Shown: positions 48,569-57,484, counted from the first letter of the stretch. The stretch: 64,000 nt of DNA from AC-32 sp963719275 (GCA_963719275.1 CAVRBT010000015.1:1-64000); one strand, 5' to 3'. Notes: generated by a model not told the origin, from the sequence alone. Made by a program: numbers and translations.

Positions 48569-49531
48569 TCACCAGATCGAGCGCAGCAGCTCCGCGATCT
48601 CGTCCGGGCTCGCCGGTCTCGGGTTCGCCTTCGCGCCCCCGCGCTGGGCGGCGGCCTCGGCGACCTCGTCGAGCTCGTCCTCGCGCACATCCAGGTCGCG
48701 GAGCCTCGTGAAGCCGGAGGCGCGGGCCAGCTCCTCGACGCGGGACACCGGGTCGTCCGCGCCAAGCGCGTCGCCGAAGCGCGCGATCTCGTCGGCTGCG
48801 ACCGGCTCGTTGAAGCGCAGCGCCGGCGGAAGGCAGAGCGCGTTCGCCGCCCCGTGTGCGATTCCGAAGCGACCGCCGAGCGCCTGCGCCATCGCGTGGC
48901 CGAGCGCGAGTCCGGCCGAGGCGAGCGCGGCGCCGGCGTGCTGCGCGCCCTCGAGCAGGAGCGTCCGCGCCTCGAGGTCGTGGCCGTCCTCGAGCACCCG
49001 TGGCAGCCACTCGCCGATCAGGGTCGCCCCCGCGAGCGCCTCGCGGTCTCCCTCGGGATTGCGGCCCTTCGCGTAGAGCGCCTCGGCACAGTGGGCGAGC
49101 GCGTTGAGCGCTGTCCCCCCGCTCTGCTCGCGCGGGAGGTCGAGCATCAGGCGCGGCTCGTAGACGATCCCGGCGAGATTCGCGCCCGCGCCGCCGCCCC
49201 TCGTGCGCCGGTCGGGGTCGCGCACGCCGAAGGAGGCTGTCCACTCGGCGCCCGAGTAGGTCGTCGGCACCGACACGACCGGCAGTCCAGTTTCGGCGGA
49301 GACGGCCTTGGCGAGGTCGATCGCGCTGCCGCCGCCGACCGCGAGCAGCCCGTCGGCTCCGGCCGTCGCGTCGACAACCTCGGCGATGCGGTCGCTCGGC
49401 ACCTCGTTCCAGCGCCCCGTCGCTCGGAGCGGCAGGTCGGCCCAGCGGTCGCTCGCGACGATGTACGGCCGCTGGACGCCGAGCTCGGAGAGGAGTGGGT
49501 CGAGCTCCTCGAGGCCCCAGCGGACAATCAC
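48569..49531 (-). CDS. Iron-type alcohol dehydrogenase, maleylacetate-reductase-like
   Basis: The 320-residue protein has the NAD-binding VGGGSAIDLAKAV region at about 65-77, VVSVPTTYSGAEWT, and a metal-site region with GTALNALAHCAEALYAKGRNP, where Asn replaces the usual Asp, as in maleylacetate reductases. The later His residues in GLALGHAMAQALGGRFGIAHGAANAL are also in place. It is about 30 residues shorter than usual. GTG 49531 overlaps the LysR gene by 4 bases, so the two form a unit. Aromatic ring-cleavage metabolism is suggested by family, not by neighbours. Confidence 0.8.
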   Translation of the reverse strand: MIVRWGLEELDPLLSELGVQRPYIVASDRWADLPLRATGRWNEVPSDRIAEVVDATAGADGLLAVGGGSAIDLAKAVSAETGLPVVSVPTTYSGAEWTASFGVRDPDRRTRGGGAGANLAGIVYEPRLMLDLPREQSGGTALNALAHCAEALYAKGRNPEGDREALAGATLIGEWLPRVLEDGHDLEARTLLLEGAQHAGAALASAGLALGHAMAQALGGRFGIAHGAANALCLPPALRFNEPVAADEIARFGDALGADDPVSRVEELARASGFTRLRDLDVREDELDEVAEAAAQRGGAKANPRPASPDEIAELLRSIW

Positions 49532-50418
49532 AGCCGCTCGCGGGCGAACTCGATGAACGCGTCCGCGGCGCGCGTCGGCGAGCGGCCGGCGGAGCGGACG
49601 AGCGAGATGTCGCGCGCCGGGTCGAGCCCTTGGACGCGCGCGGCCGCGAGCGTTCCGGCGGCGAGGTCGGCCGAGATGGCAGCGCGCGAGATGAAGGTGA
49701 CGCCGTAGCCGGCGACGACAGCGGCCTTGGCCGACTCCTGCAGGCCGAGCTCGAGGCGCGGCTCGAGGTCGCGCAGGCGGACTCCGGCCTTGCGGAGCTC
49801 GTCCTCGATCACCTGGCGCACCCCTGCGCCTTCCTGCATCACGACGAGCGGCTCCTCGCGCAGGTCCGCGAGGGTGACGGTGCGGTTCGCGAAGCCGTGC
49901 TTCGGCGGCACGGCCAGAACGACCTCGTCCCGGAAGAACGGCTCGAAGACCACGCCGCGATGGCGCCGCGCGGCGCCGACGACGCCGAGCTCGATCTCCC
50001 GCTCGGCCACACGCTCGACGACCGACTGCGTGTCCGAGATCGAGAGCGAGACGGTAACGCCAGGGTTCGCGCGCTGGAACTCGCAGAGGAGCACCGGGAC
50101 GACGGTGCTGCCGGGGCCAGTCGACGAGCCGACGTGGAGCGTGCCACCGAGCTCACCGCCGTCGGCGGCCTGCAGCTCGTCCACGAGCTGCTCCTCGAGC
50201 TGCAGCATCCGCTGGGCGCTGCGGTAGAGGGCGGCGCCCGCCTCGGTCGGCTCGACGCGACGGCCGGAGCGGTCGAGCAGCTTGCGGCCCAGACGCTTCT
50301 CCAGCGAGCGGACCTGGAGGCTGACCGCGGGCTGCGTGACACCGAGGCGCTCCGCCGCCTGCGAGAAGCTCTTGCGCTCCACGACCGCGCAGAATGCGGC
50401 AAGTTGGCGCGTGTCCAT
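49528..50418 (-). CDS. LysR-type transcriptional regulator
   Basis: This 296-residue regulator has the winged helix-turn-helix (about 1-60: QLAAFCAVVERKSFSQAAERLGVTQPAVSLQVRSLEKRLG) and an effector-binding domain (from about 90) with GSSTGPGSTVVPVLL, VSLSISDTQSVVERVAEREIELGVVG and LGLQESAKAAVVAGYGVTFISR. A perfect inverted repeat, ATAAGC-GAA-GCTTAT, lies over its start codon and contains the T-N11-A spacing of LysR boxes. It is co-transcribed with the iron-type dehydrogenase, unlike the usual divergent arrangement. Confidence 0.9.
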   Translation of the reverse strand: MDTRQLAAFCAVVERKSFSQAAERLGVTQPAVSLQVRSLEKRLGRKLLDRSGRRVEPTEAGAALYRSAQRMLQLEEQLVDELQAADGGELGGTLHVGSSTGPGSTVVPVLLCEFQRANPGVTVSLSISDTQSVVERVAEREIELGVVGAARRHRGVVFEPFFRDEVVLAVPPKHGFANRTVTLADLREEPLVVMQEGAGVRQVIEDELRKAGVRLRDLEPRLELGLQESAKAAVVAGYGVTFISRAAISADLAAGTLAAARVQGLDPARDISLVRSAGRSPTRAADAFIEFARERL

Positions 50419-50431
50419 AAGCGAAGCTTAT
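50417..50431. promoter_or_regulatory. Candidate LysR box over its own start codon
   Basis: ATAAGC, GAA and GCTTAT form a perfect 15-base inverted repeat overlapping the LysR start (ATG at 50418). It satisfies T-N11-A. Such placement would suit autorepression. The divergent phosphoglycosyl transferase gene starts 152 bases further on and might also be affected. Confidence 0.5.
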
Positions 50432-50582
50432 CGCCAGCAGTCACACTCCTGGCACAAAGGCGTGACAGTCTCGTGCGAATTTCGCCGATACGATCGCGGC
50501 TGGGTGGTGGGTTAGGGGTGCCCCAGAAGCGGCCGGGTGGCGCTGCGGGCGGCGCGGGTCGCTCGGGCGTAGCATCTGCGCC

Positions 50583-51269
50583 GTGGCGGCACCGCAGCCG
50601 AGGCCGAGCGACTCCTTCGTCGAGCGCTTCTCCACGCTCGTTCGCGGGTCGCCCAAGCGCCGCGTCGACTTCGAGCTGCGCGCGCTCGATGTGCTGCTCT
50701 CCGCGTTCTTCCTGCTCATCGCGTCGCCGCTGATCGCGCTGATCGCGCTCGCGCTCCTGGTCACCAGCGGGACCCCGCTCGTCTACCGCGGCGAGCGCGT
50801 CGGCCGCGACGGGCGGATCTTCCACATGCTCAAGTTCCGCACGCTCCGTCGCGGCGCGGAGCAACGGCTCGGCCCCTACCTCGGCGAGGAGCTCGTCCGC
50901 CGCACCCGCGAGGAGACGACGCGGCTCGGCCGCCGCCTCCGAGCGGCCCAGCTCGACGAGCTGCCCCAGCTCTGGAACATCCTGCGCGGCGACATGAGCT
51001 TCGTCGGCCCGCGGCCGATCAGGCCGCGCTTCTTCGAGGAGCTCGCGTCCGAGCTGCCCGCCTACTGGCAGCGCCTCGTCGTTCGCCCAGGGCTCACCGG
51101 CTTCGCGCAGGTCCGACGCGGCTACGAGACGTCGATGGCCGAGAAGCTCGCTCACGACCTCGAGTGGATCGCCGACCGCTCGGTGCCGCTCTACCTGCGT
51201 ACGCTCACGGCGACCGGTTTTCGCGTGGTCGGGCAGACGCTGAAGAGCCTGGTCGGGCGCGGTCACTAG
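50583..51269 (+). CDS. Phosphoglycosyl transferase (bacterial sugar transferase)
   Basis: The 228-residue protein has a basic N-terminal stretch, one membrane helix (about 36-60), LVYRGERVGRDGRIFHMLKFRTL, the catalytic pair in AAQLDELPQLWNILRG and MSFVGPRPIRP at about 130-150, then RPGLTGFAQVRRGYE. It is the same family as the gene at 8802 but with an expanded middle loop (RRTREETTRLGRRL). It probably begins synthesis of a separate glycan or uses a different sugar. GTG 50583 is the start. It leads a four-gene rightward operon with asparagine synthase, ASCH and DUF354 genes. Confidence 0.87.
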   Translation: MAAPQPRPSDSFVERFSTLVRGSPKRRVDFELRALDVLLSAFFLLIASPLIALIALALLVTSGTPLVYRGERVGRDGRIFHMLKFRTLRRGAEQRLGPYLGEELVRRTREETTRLGRRLRAAQLDELPQLWNILRGDMSFVGPRPIRPRFFEELASELPAYWQRLVVRPGLTGFAQVRRGYETSMAEKLAHDLEWIADRSVPLYLRTLTATGFRVVGQTLKSLVGRGH

Positions 51270-51281
51270 ACTCGAACGCCA

Positions 51282-53171
51282 ATGTGCGGGATCTGCGGAA
51301 TCGTCTCGGCGAGCGGACCCGCCGGCCCCGACCGGCTCGCGCGCATGAGCGCGAAGCTCGTCCACCGAGGGCCTGACAGCCACGGCGCGTACGTCGATGG
51401 CCCCGTCGCGCTCGCCGCCCGCCGTCTCGCGATCATCGACCTCGCGACCGGCGACCAGCCGATCGCGAACGAGGACGAGACCGTCCACGTCGTCCAGAAC
51501 GGCGAGCTCTACAACTACCGCGAGCTCCGCGCCGAGCTCGAGCGCGCAGGTCACCGCTTCCATACTCAGGGCGACACCGAGGTGCTCGTCCACCTCTACG
51601 AACAGGAGGGCACGGCCTTCGCGCGGCGGCTGCGCGGGATGTTCGCGGTCGCGCTCTGGGACGCGAAGCGGCGGCGCCTCGTCCTCGCGCGCGACCGGTT
51701 CGGGATCAAGCCGCTCTACTACCGCGCGCACGGCGGCGGGCTCGAGTTCGCCTCCGAGCTGCGCTCGCTCCCGCGAGGCGAGATCGACCTCGACGCGCTC
51801 GAGGCGTTCCTCGCATTCAACTCGATCCCGGCGCCGCTGACGATCTTCCGCGACGCGCGGAAGCTGCCGCCCGGCCACGTGCTCACCTGGGAGGACGGCA
51901 ATGTCCGGCTCGAGCGCTTCGCGCGGCCGGCGCCGGTCCCGGCCGACGAGCTGCGCGAGGACGATGAGGCCGAGTTGATCGAGGAGCTGCGCGCACGCCT
52001 CCGCGACTCGGTTCGCGCACACCTGGTCGCAGACGTGCCGGTCGGCGTGCTGCTCTCGGGCGGGATCGACTCCTCCGCGCTGGCGGCGCTCGCGGCGCAG
52101 GAGACGAGCGAGCCGGTGCGGACGTTCTCGATCGGCTTCGAGGAGCGCTCCTTCGACGAGCTGGCCGACGCGCGGCTCGTGGCCGAGCGCTACGAGACGC
52201 AGCACCGTGAGATCGTCCTGCGGCCGGACGCGGCCCTGCTCCTGCCCGCGCTTGCGGACGCCTTCGACGAGCCGTTCGCGGACTCGTCCGCGCTCCCGAC
52301 CTACCTCGTCTCACAGCTCGCGGCCGAGGATGTGAAGGTCGCGCTCTCGGGCGAGGGTGGCGACGAGCTCTTCGGCGGCTACTACACCTACGTCGCCGAC
52401 CTGCTCGCGGTACGCACCGGGCGCCTGGCAACCCTCGCGCGGCCGGTGGTCGAGCGGCTCCCCAGCTCGACCGCCCGGGCGAGCTTCGACTACAAGGCCA
52501 AGCGGTTCGCGCGCGGGGCGCACCTGCCGCCGCTCGAGCGCCACCACGCCTGGAAGGAGATCTTCTCGCCGGAGGCGCGCGCGCAGCTAACCGGCCGCCG
52601 TCACGACTTCGACCCGGTCGACCTCTACCGCGAGCGCTTCGCCGAAACCGAGGGCGCGGAACTCCTTGCGCGACTCCAGGACGTCGACCTCGGCATCTAC
52701 CTGGTCGACGACCTGCTGGTGAAGACCGACCGCGCGTCGATGGCGCACTCGCTCGAGGCGCGCGTGCCCTATCTCGACCCCGCCGTCGCCGCCTTCGCCC
52801 TGGCGCTGCCAAGAAGGCACCGCGTCAACGGCCTGCGCAAGAAGGTGCTTCTGCGCAAGGCGGTCGCGCCGCTGGTGCCCGACCCGATCGTGCGCGGCAA
52901 GAAGCGCGGCTTCTCGATCCCCGCGGCGGCGTGGCTACGCGGCGAGCTCGAGCCGTTCGCGCGCGACACGCTGAGCGCCGAGACCCTGCACCGCCAGGGC
53001 TTCTTCAGCGCGGAAACGGTGCGGAAGCTGATCGATCGGCACGTCGCCGGAGAGGAAGACCTCTCGCGCCAGCTCTGGGGCCTGCTCGCGTTCACGCTCT
53101 GGCACGAGCGTCACGTCGAGCGCGAGCCGCAGGCGCTGCGCGAGCCGCGTCTCGACGCGATCGTCGCGTGA
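51282..53171 (+). CDS. asnB: Asparagine synthase, glutamine-hydrolysing
   Basis: The 629-residue enzyme has Cys2 as the glutaminase nucleophile (MCGICGIV), RGPDSHG, the N-terminal amidotransferase domain to about 200, and a synthetase domain with the P-loop-like SGGIDSS at 259-265, SIGFEE, SGEGGDELFGGYY and YLVDDLLVKTDRASMAHSLEARVPYLD. It amidates a carboxylate using glutamine and ATP. Inside a phosphoglycosyl transferase operon it may amidate a uronic acid or a linked amino acid rather than free aspartate; this is inference. ATG 51282 makes Cys the second residue, as required. Confidence 0.92.
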   Translation: MCGICGIVSASGPAGPDRLARMSAKLVHRGPDSHGAYVDGPVALAARRLAIIDLATGDQPIANEDETVHVVQNGELYNYRELRAELERAGHRFHTQGDTEVLVHLYEQEGTAFARRLRGMFAVALWDAKRRRLVLARDRFGIKPLYYRAHGGGLEFASELRSLPRGEIDLDALEAFLAFNSIPAPLTIFRDARKLPPGHVLTWEDGNVRLERFARPAPVPADELREDDEAELIEELRARLRDSVRAHLVADVPVGVLLSGGIDSSALAALAAQETSEPVRTFSIGFEERSFDELADARLVAERYETQHREIVLRPDAALLLPALADAFDEPFADSSALPTYLVSQLAAEDVKVALSGEGGDELFGGYYTYVADLLAVRTGRLATLARPVVERLPSSTARASFDYKAKRFARGAHLPPLERHHAWKEIFSPEARAQLTGRRHDFDPVDLYRERFAETEGAELLARLQDVDLGIYLVDDLLVKTDRASMAHSLEARVPYLDPAVAAFALALPRRHRVNGLRKKVLLRKAVAPLVPDPIVRGKKRGFSIPAAAWLRGELEPFARDTLSAETLHRQGFFSAETVRKLIDRHVAGEEDLSRQLWGLLAFTLWHERHVEREPQALREPRLDAIVA

Positions 53172-53536
53172 GCGAGCTGCCGCCGTTCGGGCTCGGCTGG
53201 CCGCGGACAGCGCTGCGGCGGCAACTCGTCGAAGCGGTTCTGCGCGACGAGAAGACCTCGACGACGGGCCTTCCCGATCCCGACGACCCGGCGGGCAGCC
53301 CCGGTGACCGGTATTTCCTCGTCGGCTTCGACGACGAGCCCGTCGGCGTCGTCGAGCTGACGGAGGTGCGCGTCGTCCCCGCAGGTGAGATCGAGCTGCA
53401 GTTCGCGCGTGAGGAGGGCGAGGGGTTCGAGTCCGTCGAGGACTGGCGACTCGCCCACGAGCGCTTCTTCGAGCAGCCGATCCAGGACGACACCGAGGTC
53501 GTCGCCATCCGCTTCCGGCTGGTGGAGCGCTGGTGA
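53168..53536 (+). CDS. ASCH-domain protein
   Basis: This 122-residue protein matches the ASCH domain: FGLGWPRTALRRQLVEAVLRDEKTSTTGLPD, GDRYFLVGFDDEPVGVVELTEVRVVPAGEI, FAREEGEGFESVEDWRLAHERFFEQ and VVAIRFRLVERW. The Lys-Thr-Ser-Thr-Thr run is the usual ASCH signature (KTATT-like). ASCH proteins bind RNA or modified nucleosides and some hydrolyse acetylated cytidine. GTG 53168 overlaps the asnB stop and its own stop overlaps the next start, so all four genes are coupled. Its connection with glycan synthesis is unexplained. Confidence 0.8.
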   Translation: MSELPPFGLGWPRTALRRQLVEAVLRDEKTSTTGLPDPDDPAGSPGDRYFLVGFDDEPVGVVELTEVRVVPAGEIELQFAREEGEGFESVEDWRLAHERFFEQPIQDDTEVVAIRFRLVERW

Positions 53537-54549
53537 GAGCGAAGGTCTGGATCGACATCACCGCGCCGGCGCACGTCCTGGTGTTCCGGCCGCTGCTGCA
53601 AATCCTGCGCGAGCGCGGCGACGAGGTCTCCATCACCGCCCGCGACTACGCGCAGACGGTGCAGTTGCTGGAATTGCACGGCATCGAGGCCGACGTGCTC
53701 GGCCGCCACGGCGGGCGTTCTCGGCTCGGCAAGGCGCGCTCGCTCACGTCACGCCTCGGCGAGCTCCGCCGCTGGGCGCGCGGGCGCGGCTTCGACCACG
53801 CGCTCGCGCACGGCTCGCACGAGCTGACGATGACCGCCCGCCGCCTCGGGATCCCGAGCTCGACCACGTTCGACTACGAGTTCGCGTGGCTGCAGCACCA
53901 GCTCGGCTGCCGGGCGGCGACGCGGGTCGTCACCCCCGATGCGATCCCGCCCGAGCGGCTCGAGCGCTACGGCGTCCGCCCGCCGAAGCTGCGACAGTAC
54001 CCCGGGCTGAAGGAAGAGTACTACCTCGCCGACTTCGAGCCCGACCCGCGCGCGCTCGAGCAGTTCGACGTCGACCCGGCGCGGACGCTCGTTGTCGTCC
54101 GCACGCCGCCTGACGTCTCCCTCTACCACCGCCGCTCGAACCCGCTCTTCCCGCAGGTCATCGACCACCTCGGACGCAACGACGAGGTGCACGCGCTCGT
54201 GCTGCCGCGTACCGACGAGCAGCGCGAGTACGTCCGCGGCCTCGGGCTGCCGTCCGTGCAGGTACCCGACCGCGCCGTCGATGGACAGAGCCTGATTGCG
54301 TTCTCGGACCTCGTCGTCTCGGCCGGCGGGACGATGAACCGGGAGGCCGTCGCGCTCGGCGTACCGGTCTACACGACCTACGGCGGGCGGCTCGGCGGAG
54401 TCGACGAGGCGCTGATCCGCGAGGGACGCCTGATTCCGCTCTCCGACCCCCGCGCGCTCGACCTGCACAAGCGCGAAGGCGAGCGCGAGCGCGTCAGGCG
54501 CGACCCGGCGCTGATGCTCGAGCTGCTGCTCAGCGCTCACGACCACTAG
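53533..54549 (+). CDS. DUF354 family protein (GT-B-like fold)
   Basis: The 338-residue protein matches DUF354: VWIDITAPAHVLVFRPLLQILRERGDEVSITARDYAQTVQLLELHGIEADVLGRHGG, FDHALAHGSHELTMTARRLGIPSSTTFDYEF, YPGLKEEYYL, VVRTPPDVSLYHRR and LVVSAGGTMNREAVALGVPVYTTYGGRLGGVDEALI. The fold is like UDP-GlcNAc 2-epimerases and GT-B enzymes, and members occur in surface-polysaccharide operons of archaea and bacteria. The reaction is not established. It ends 20 bases inside the convergent hydrolase gene. Confidence 0.8.
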   Translation: MRAKVWIDITAPAHVLVFRPLLQILRERGDEVSITARDYAQTVQLLELHGIEADVLGRHGGRSRLGKARSLTSRLGELRRWARGRGFDHALAHGSHELTMTARRLGIPSSTTFDYEFAWLQHQLGCRAATRVVTPDAIPPERLERYGVRPPKLRQYPGLKEEYYLADFEPDPRALEQFDVDPARTLVVVRTPPDVSLYHRRSNPLFPQVIDHLGRNDEVHALVLPRTDEQREYVRGLGLPSVQVPDRAVDGQSLIAFSDLVVSAGGTMNREAVALGVPVYTTYGGRLGGVDEALIREGRLIPLSDPRALDLHKREGERERVRRDPALMLELLLSAHDH

Positions 54550-55312
54550 GAACACAGCGTCCCCGGGCCGCGGCAAAGGCAGCGACGCAGTGGAGCCGCC
54601 CCGCGGTAGCTGCCACTTCGAGCGCCGCCGCTACGAGGCTCGGCTGGTCGACCTGGATCACGTGACCACTGTCGAGCGCGACGACCCGGAGGGTGTTCGT
54701 CGAATCGGCTGCGAGCTGCCGCTGCATGGACGCCCAGCTCCGCTCGGCCGCTTCGGTCGAGAAGGCACGCCCGCCGTGGCTCAGGACCACGATCGGTAGA
54801 TCGCCCAGCCGGCGCGCGTGCCGGAGGGCCCTCAAGCCGGTCGCGAAGCCGAGCTGTGTCTTGCCGTCAGCGAGCTGCCCCGGCGGGGTTGGCGCGGACT
54901 CGCTGGGCGAATCGACGAGCACGAGCGCCGAGACGTCGGCGGGATAGCGGCGCGCGTAGAGCAGCGCGTCGAGCCCACCTGTCGAGTGGCCCGCGAGGAT
55001 CAGCGGCCGGTCGAGCCTCGCAGCCCGGATGAGCGCGTGGATGTCTTCGATATTTCGCTCGAGCGTTCCGCAGCGACACGGTCGCGCAGCGCTGCGACCC
55101 ACACCTGCACGGTCGAAGGCACAGAAGCGCACCCCGCGCGTCGAACGCCGAACCGCCCCCCACGCCTGGGTCGGTATCCCGAGGCCGTTGTCGGCGAGCA
55201 CGACTGGGCCGCTACCCGTGCAGGCGAGATAAAGCCGCACCTGCGGCGCGATCTCGAACGCCTTTGCGACGGTCTTGGTCTTTCGGTCCGAGCAGCCGGC
55301 CAGAACGATCAC
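54530..55312 (-). CDS. Alpha/beta hydrolase, probable lipoprotein
   Basis: The protein has at least 260 residues. Behind a Leu/Ala/Val stretch and LAGC (lipobox-like) it shows the alpha/beta-hydrolase core: GSGPVVLADNGLGIPTQAW, FCAFDRAGVGRS, the nucleophile elbow LAGHSTGGLDALLYARRYP (Ser), an acid in the LVLVDSPS region and VVALDSGHVIQVDQP with the catalytic His. GTG 55312 leaves only four residues before the lipobox; the frame continues upstream without a stop, so the true signal peptide may begin nearer 55353, where the helicase gene ends. Substrate unknown. Confidence 0.65.
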   Translation of the reverse strand: MIVLAGCSDRKTKTVAKAFEIAPQVRLYLACTGSGPVVLADNGLGIPTQAWGAVRRSTRGVRFCAFDRAGVGRSAARPCRCGTLERNIEDIHALIRAARLDRPLILAGHSTGGLDALLYARRYPADVSALVLVDSPSESAPTPPGQLADGKTQLGFATGLRALRHARRLGDLPIVVLSHGGRAFSTEAAERSWASMQRQLAADSTNTLRVVALDSGHVIQVDQPSLVAAALEVAATAGRLHCVAAFAAARGRCVPSGRER

Positions 55313-55352
55313 GCCGCCGGCGCAAAGAGCGACGAGCCGTGCGGCCCTGGCC

Positions 55353-57242
55353 TCAGGCTGCCGCCGAGGCCACAGCGGTCTCGAGCGCAGCCAGCACCTC
55401 CCCGCCGTAGCGCTCGAGCTTCGCGGGCCCGATGCCCGGCACCGTGGCCAGTTCCGCGATCGTCGTCGGTCGCCGCTCGGCAATCTCGGCCAGCGTCGAG
55501 TTGTGGAAGACGACGTAGGCCGGGATCTCGTCGGACTTGGCGCGCTCGAGGCGCCACTTCTTCAATGCGACGTAGGTCGGATCGTCCGGCTCCTCGGCTC
55601 GAGCCTTACGAGCCGCAGCAGGGGGCGCAGCCTCAACGCCGAGCTCGAGCAGGAAGCGGCTCGGCTTGCCGGACCATGTCAGCGCGAGGTGCCGCTTGGC
55701 GCGCGTCATGCCGACGTAGAGCAGCCGGCGCTCCTCGCCGATCTGGTCGGGGGCCCGCATCGCCGGCTTGCAGGGCAGCTCCTTCTCCTCGACGCGCGGG
55801 AGGAAGACCGCGTCGAACTCGAGCCCTTTCGCACGGTGGAGCGTGAGCAGGTGCACGCCGCCCTGCGCACCGTGGTCGAAGCGTGCGCGGAGCCACGCGA
55901 CCCACTGCTCGACCGTGTTCGTGCCGTCGTCGAACTCCTCCGCCAGCTTGCAGAGCCGCGCAAGGTCGGCCTGGCGAACAAGCTCCCGCTCGCCGACGCC
56001 CTCGAGGACCGCGTCGACGAGACCCTGCTGCTGCGCCACCCGCCGCACCTCCTCCGCGAGCGACCCGAAGCCCGCCCCGCGCAGACCCTTGAGCAGCTGC
56101 CGCGCGCCGTCCCGCGCGAGCAGCGCGGCGCCCTGGAACGGGATGTGGGCGTCGGCGAACAGCTCCTCGAAGTCGACCGAGCGCGCGTTCAGCCGCATCA
56201 GCACCGCCATCTCCTCGTACGGGACGCCCTCCGCATGCATTGCGCGCACTCGTTCGAGCACCCAGCCTTCCTCGGCCCCGGGCGAGTCGAAGCCGCGCAG
56301 CTCAGGCTCGGGCCCGTCCGGGCGCGTGGCGCGCAGCATCTTTTCCGCGCCGCCGAGGTTCGGCACGAGCCGGTTCGCGAGCGCCAGCACCTGCGGCGTC
56401 GAGCGGTAGTTCTCCTCGAGCCGCACCACCGTGGCGCGCGGGTAGCGCGTCGCGAGCCCGAGGAGCCACTCCGGCGAGGCCCCCGTGAAGCCGTAGATCG
56501 ACTGGTAGTCGTCGCCGACCGCGCAGAGGTCGTCGCGCGGCCCCAGCCAGAGCTCGAGCAGCGACTGCTGCAGCAAATTCACGTCCTGATACTCGTCGAC
56601 CGTGAAGGCCGCGTACCGCTCGCGCAGCTCAACGAGCGCCCGCTCGTCCTCCTCGTACATCCGGACCGCGAGCTCGAGCAGGTCCTCGAAGTCGATCAGC
56701 CCTGACGACTGCTTGCGCCGCTCGTACTCACGAAAGACCGTCATCATCAGGTCCTCCGGGATCGGCGGCTCGTGACTGCCGAGGCCGTCGCGGTAGGTCT
56801 GCGGCGTGAGGCGGCGGTTCTTCGCCCACTCGACCTCGGTCGCGAGATCGCCCGCGGGCCGGAAACGGAACGGCGGCGGCAGGGTGTTGCCGATCTGTCG
56901 CAGCAACAGCGCCTTCGTCGCGAGGATCCGGCCCGGCGCGTCGCCGCGCGCCCGGCGGAGCTGCGAGAGCGCCGCCGAGTGGAAGGTGCGCGCCTCGACG
57001 CCCGCGACGCCGAGCCGCTCCAGCCGCGCCCGCATCTCACCTGCAGCCTTGTCGGTGAACGTGACCGCGAGGATCTCGTCGGAGCGCACTGCGCCGGAGG
57101 CGACCTGCCACGCGATCCGCCGCGTGATCGTCGTCGTCTTGCCGGACCCCGCGCCGGCGAGGATGCAGACCGGCCCGCGCGTCGCCTCGGCAGCGCGCCG
57201 CTGTTCCGGGTTCAACCCCTCGAGGATGCCCGCCTCGCCCAC
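55353..57242 (-). CDS. uvrD2: UvrD/PcrA-like DNA helicase with HRDC domain
   Basis: This 629-residue superfamily I helicase has motif I ILAGAGSGKTTTITRR (about 27-42), motif Ia VTFTDKAAGEMRARL, motif II FTVDEYQDVN, motif III AVGDDYQSIYGFTGA, motif IV ENYRST, motif V LLTLHRAKGLEFDAVFLP and motif VI LYVGMTRAKRHLALTW. The C-terminal 80 residues form an HRDC domain (ERAKSDEIPAYVVFHNSTLAEIA, VPGIGPAKLERYG). This combination is that of actinobacterial UvrD2. It unwinds DNA 3'-5' during repair. It is a housekeeping gene amid a glycan region. Confidence 0.9.
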   Translation of the reverse strand: MGEAGILEGLNPEQRRAAEATRGPVCILAGAGSGKTTTITRRIAWQVASGAVRSDEILAVTFTDKAAGEMRARLERLGVAGVEARTFHSAALSQLRRARGDAPGRILATKALLLRQIGNTLPPPFRFRPAGDLATEVEWAKNRRLTPQTYRDGLGSHEPPIPEDLMMTVFREYERRKQSSGLIDFEDLLELAVRMYEEDERALVELRERYAAFTVDEYQDVNLLQQSLLELWLGPRDDLCAVGDDYQSIYGFTGASPEWLLGLATRYPRATVVRLEENYRSTPQVLALANRLVPNLGGAEKMLRATRPDGPEPELRGFDSPGAEEGWVLERVRAMHAEGVPYEEMAVLMRLNARSVDFEELFADAHIPFQGAALLARDGARQLLKGLRGAGFGSLAEEVRRVAQQQGLVDAVLEGVGERELVRQADLARLCKLAEEFDDGTNTVEQWVAWLRARFDHGAQGGVHLLTLHRAKGLEFDAVFLPRVEEKELPCKPAMRAPDQIGEERRLLYVGMTRAKRHLALTWSGKPSRFLLELGVEAAPPAAARKARAEEPDDPTYVALKKWRLERAKSDEIPAYVVFHNSTLAEIAERRPTTIAELATVPGIGPAKLERYGGEVLAALETAVASAAA

Positions 57243-57333
57243 CGGGCCACCCTAGCCGCGAGGGTGGACGGGGCTGGCCGCCATTTCGTTCCGAAGGTGG
57301 AACTTCCCCTCCGCCCCGCCCCGCGCCTACTAC

Positions 57334-57467
57334 CCCGGGGTCAGGTCTTGCACTGACGCACCGGCGTCAACAGAGCGAAACACGTTGTCCGCAGCGCGCA
57401 AAGCTCTTGGGGACGGGCTGTCACGCTCTTGGCACGCATATGTTGCAGCGCAAGACCTGACCCCGGG
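57334..57467. mobile_element. Non-coding element with perfect 18-base inverted ends, copy 2
   Basis: CCCGGGGTCAGGTCTTGC at 57334-57351 faces GCAAGACCTGACCCCGGG at 57450-57467, a perfect inverted repeat. The 98-base interior differs from copy 1 (23261-23410) though both hold a short TCC-(A/G)-CA-type core. It lies between the helicase start and the stop of the CapD gene, 17 bases from the latter. Confidence 0.7.
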
Positions 57468-57484
57468 TGGAACGGCCGCTGTGC

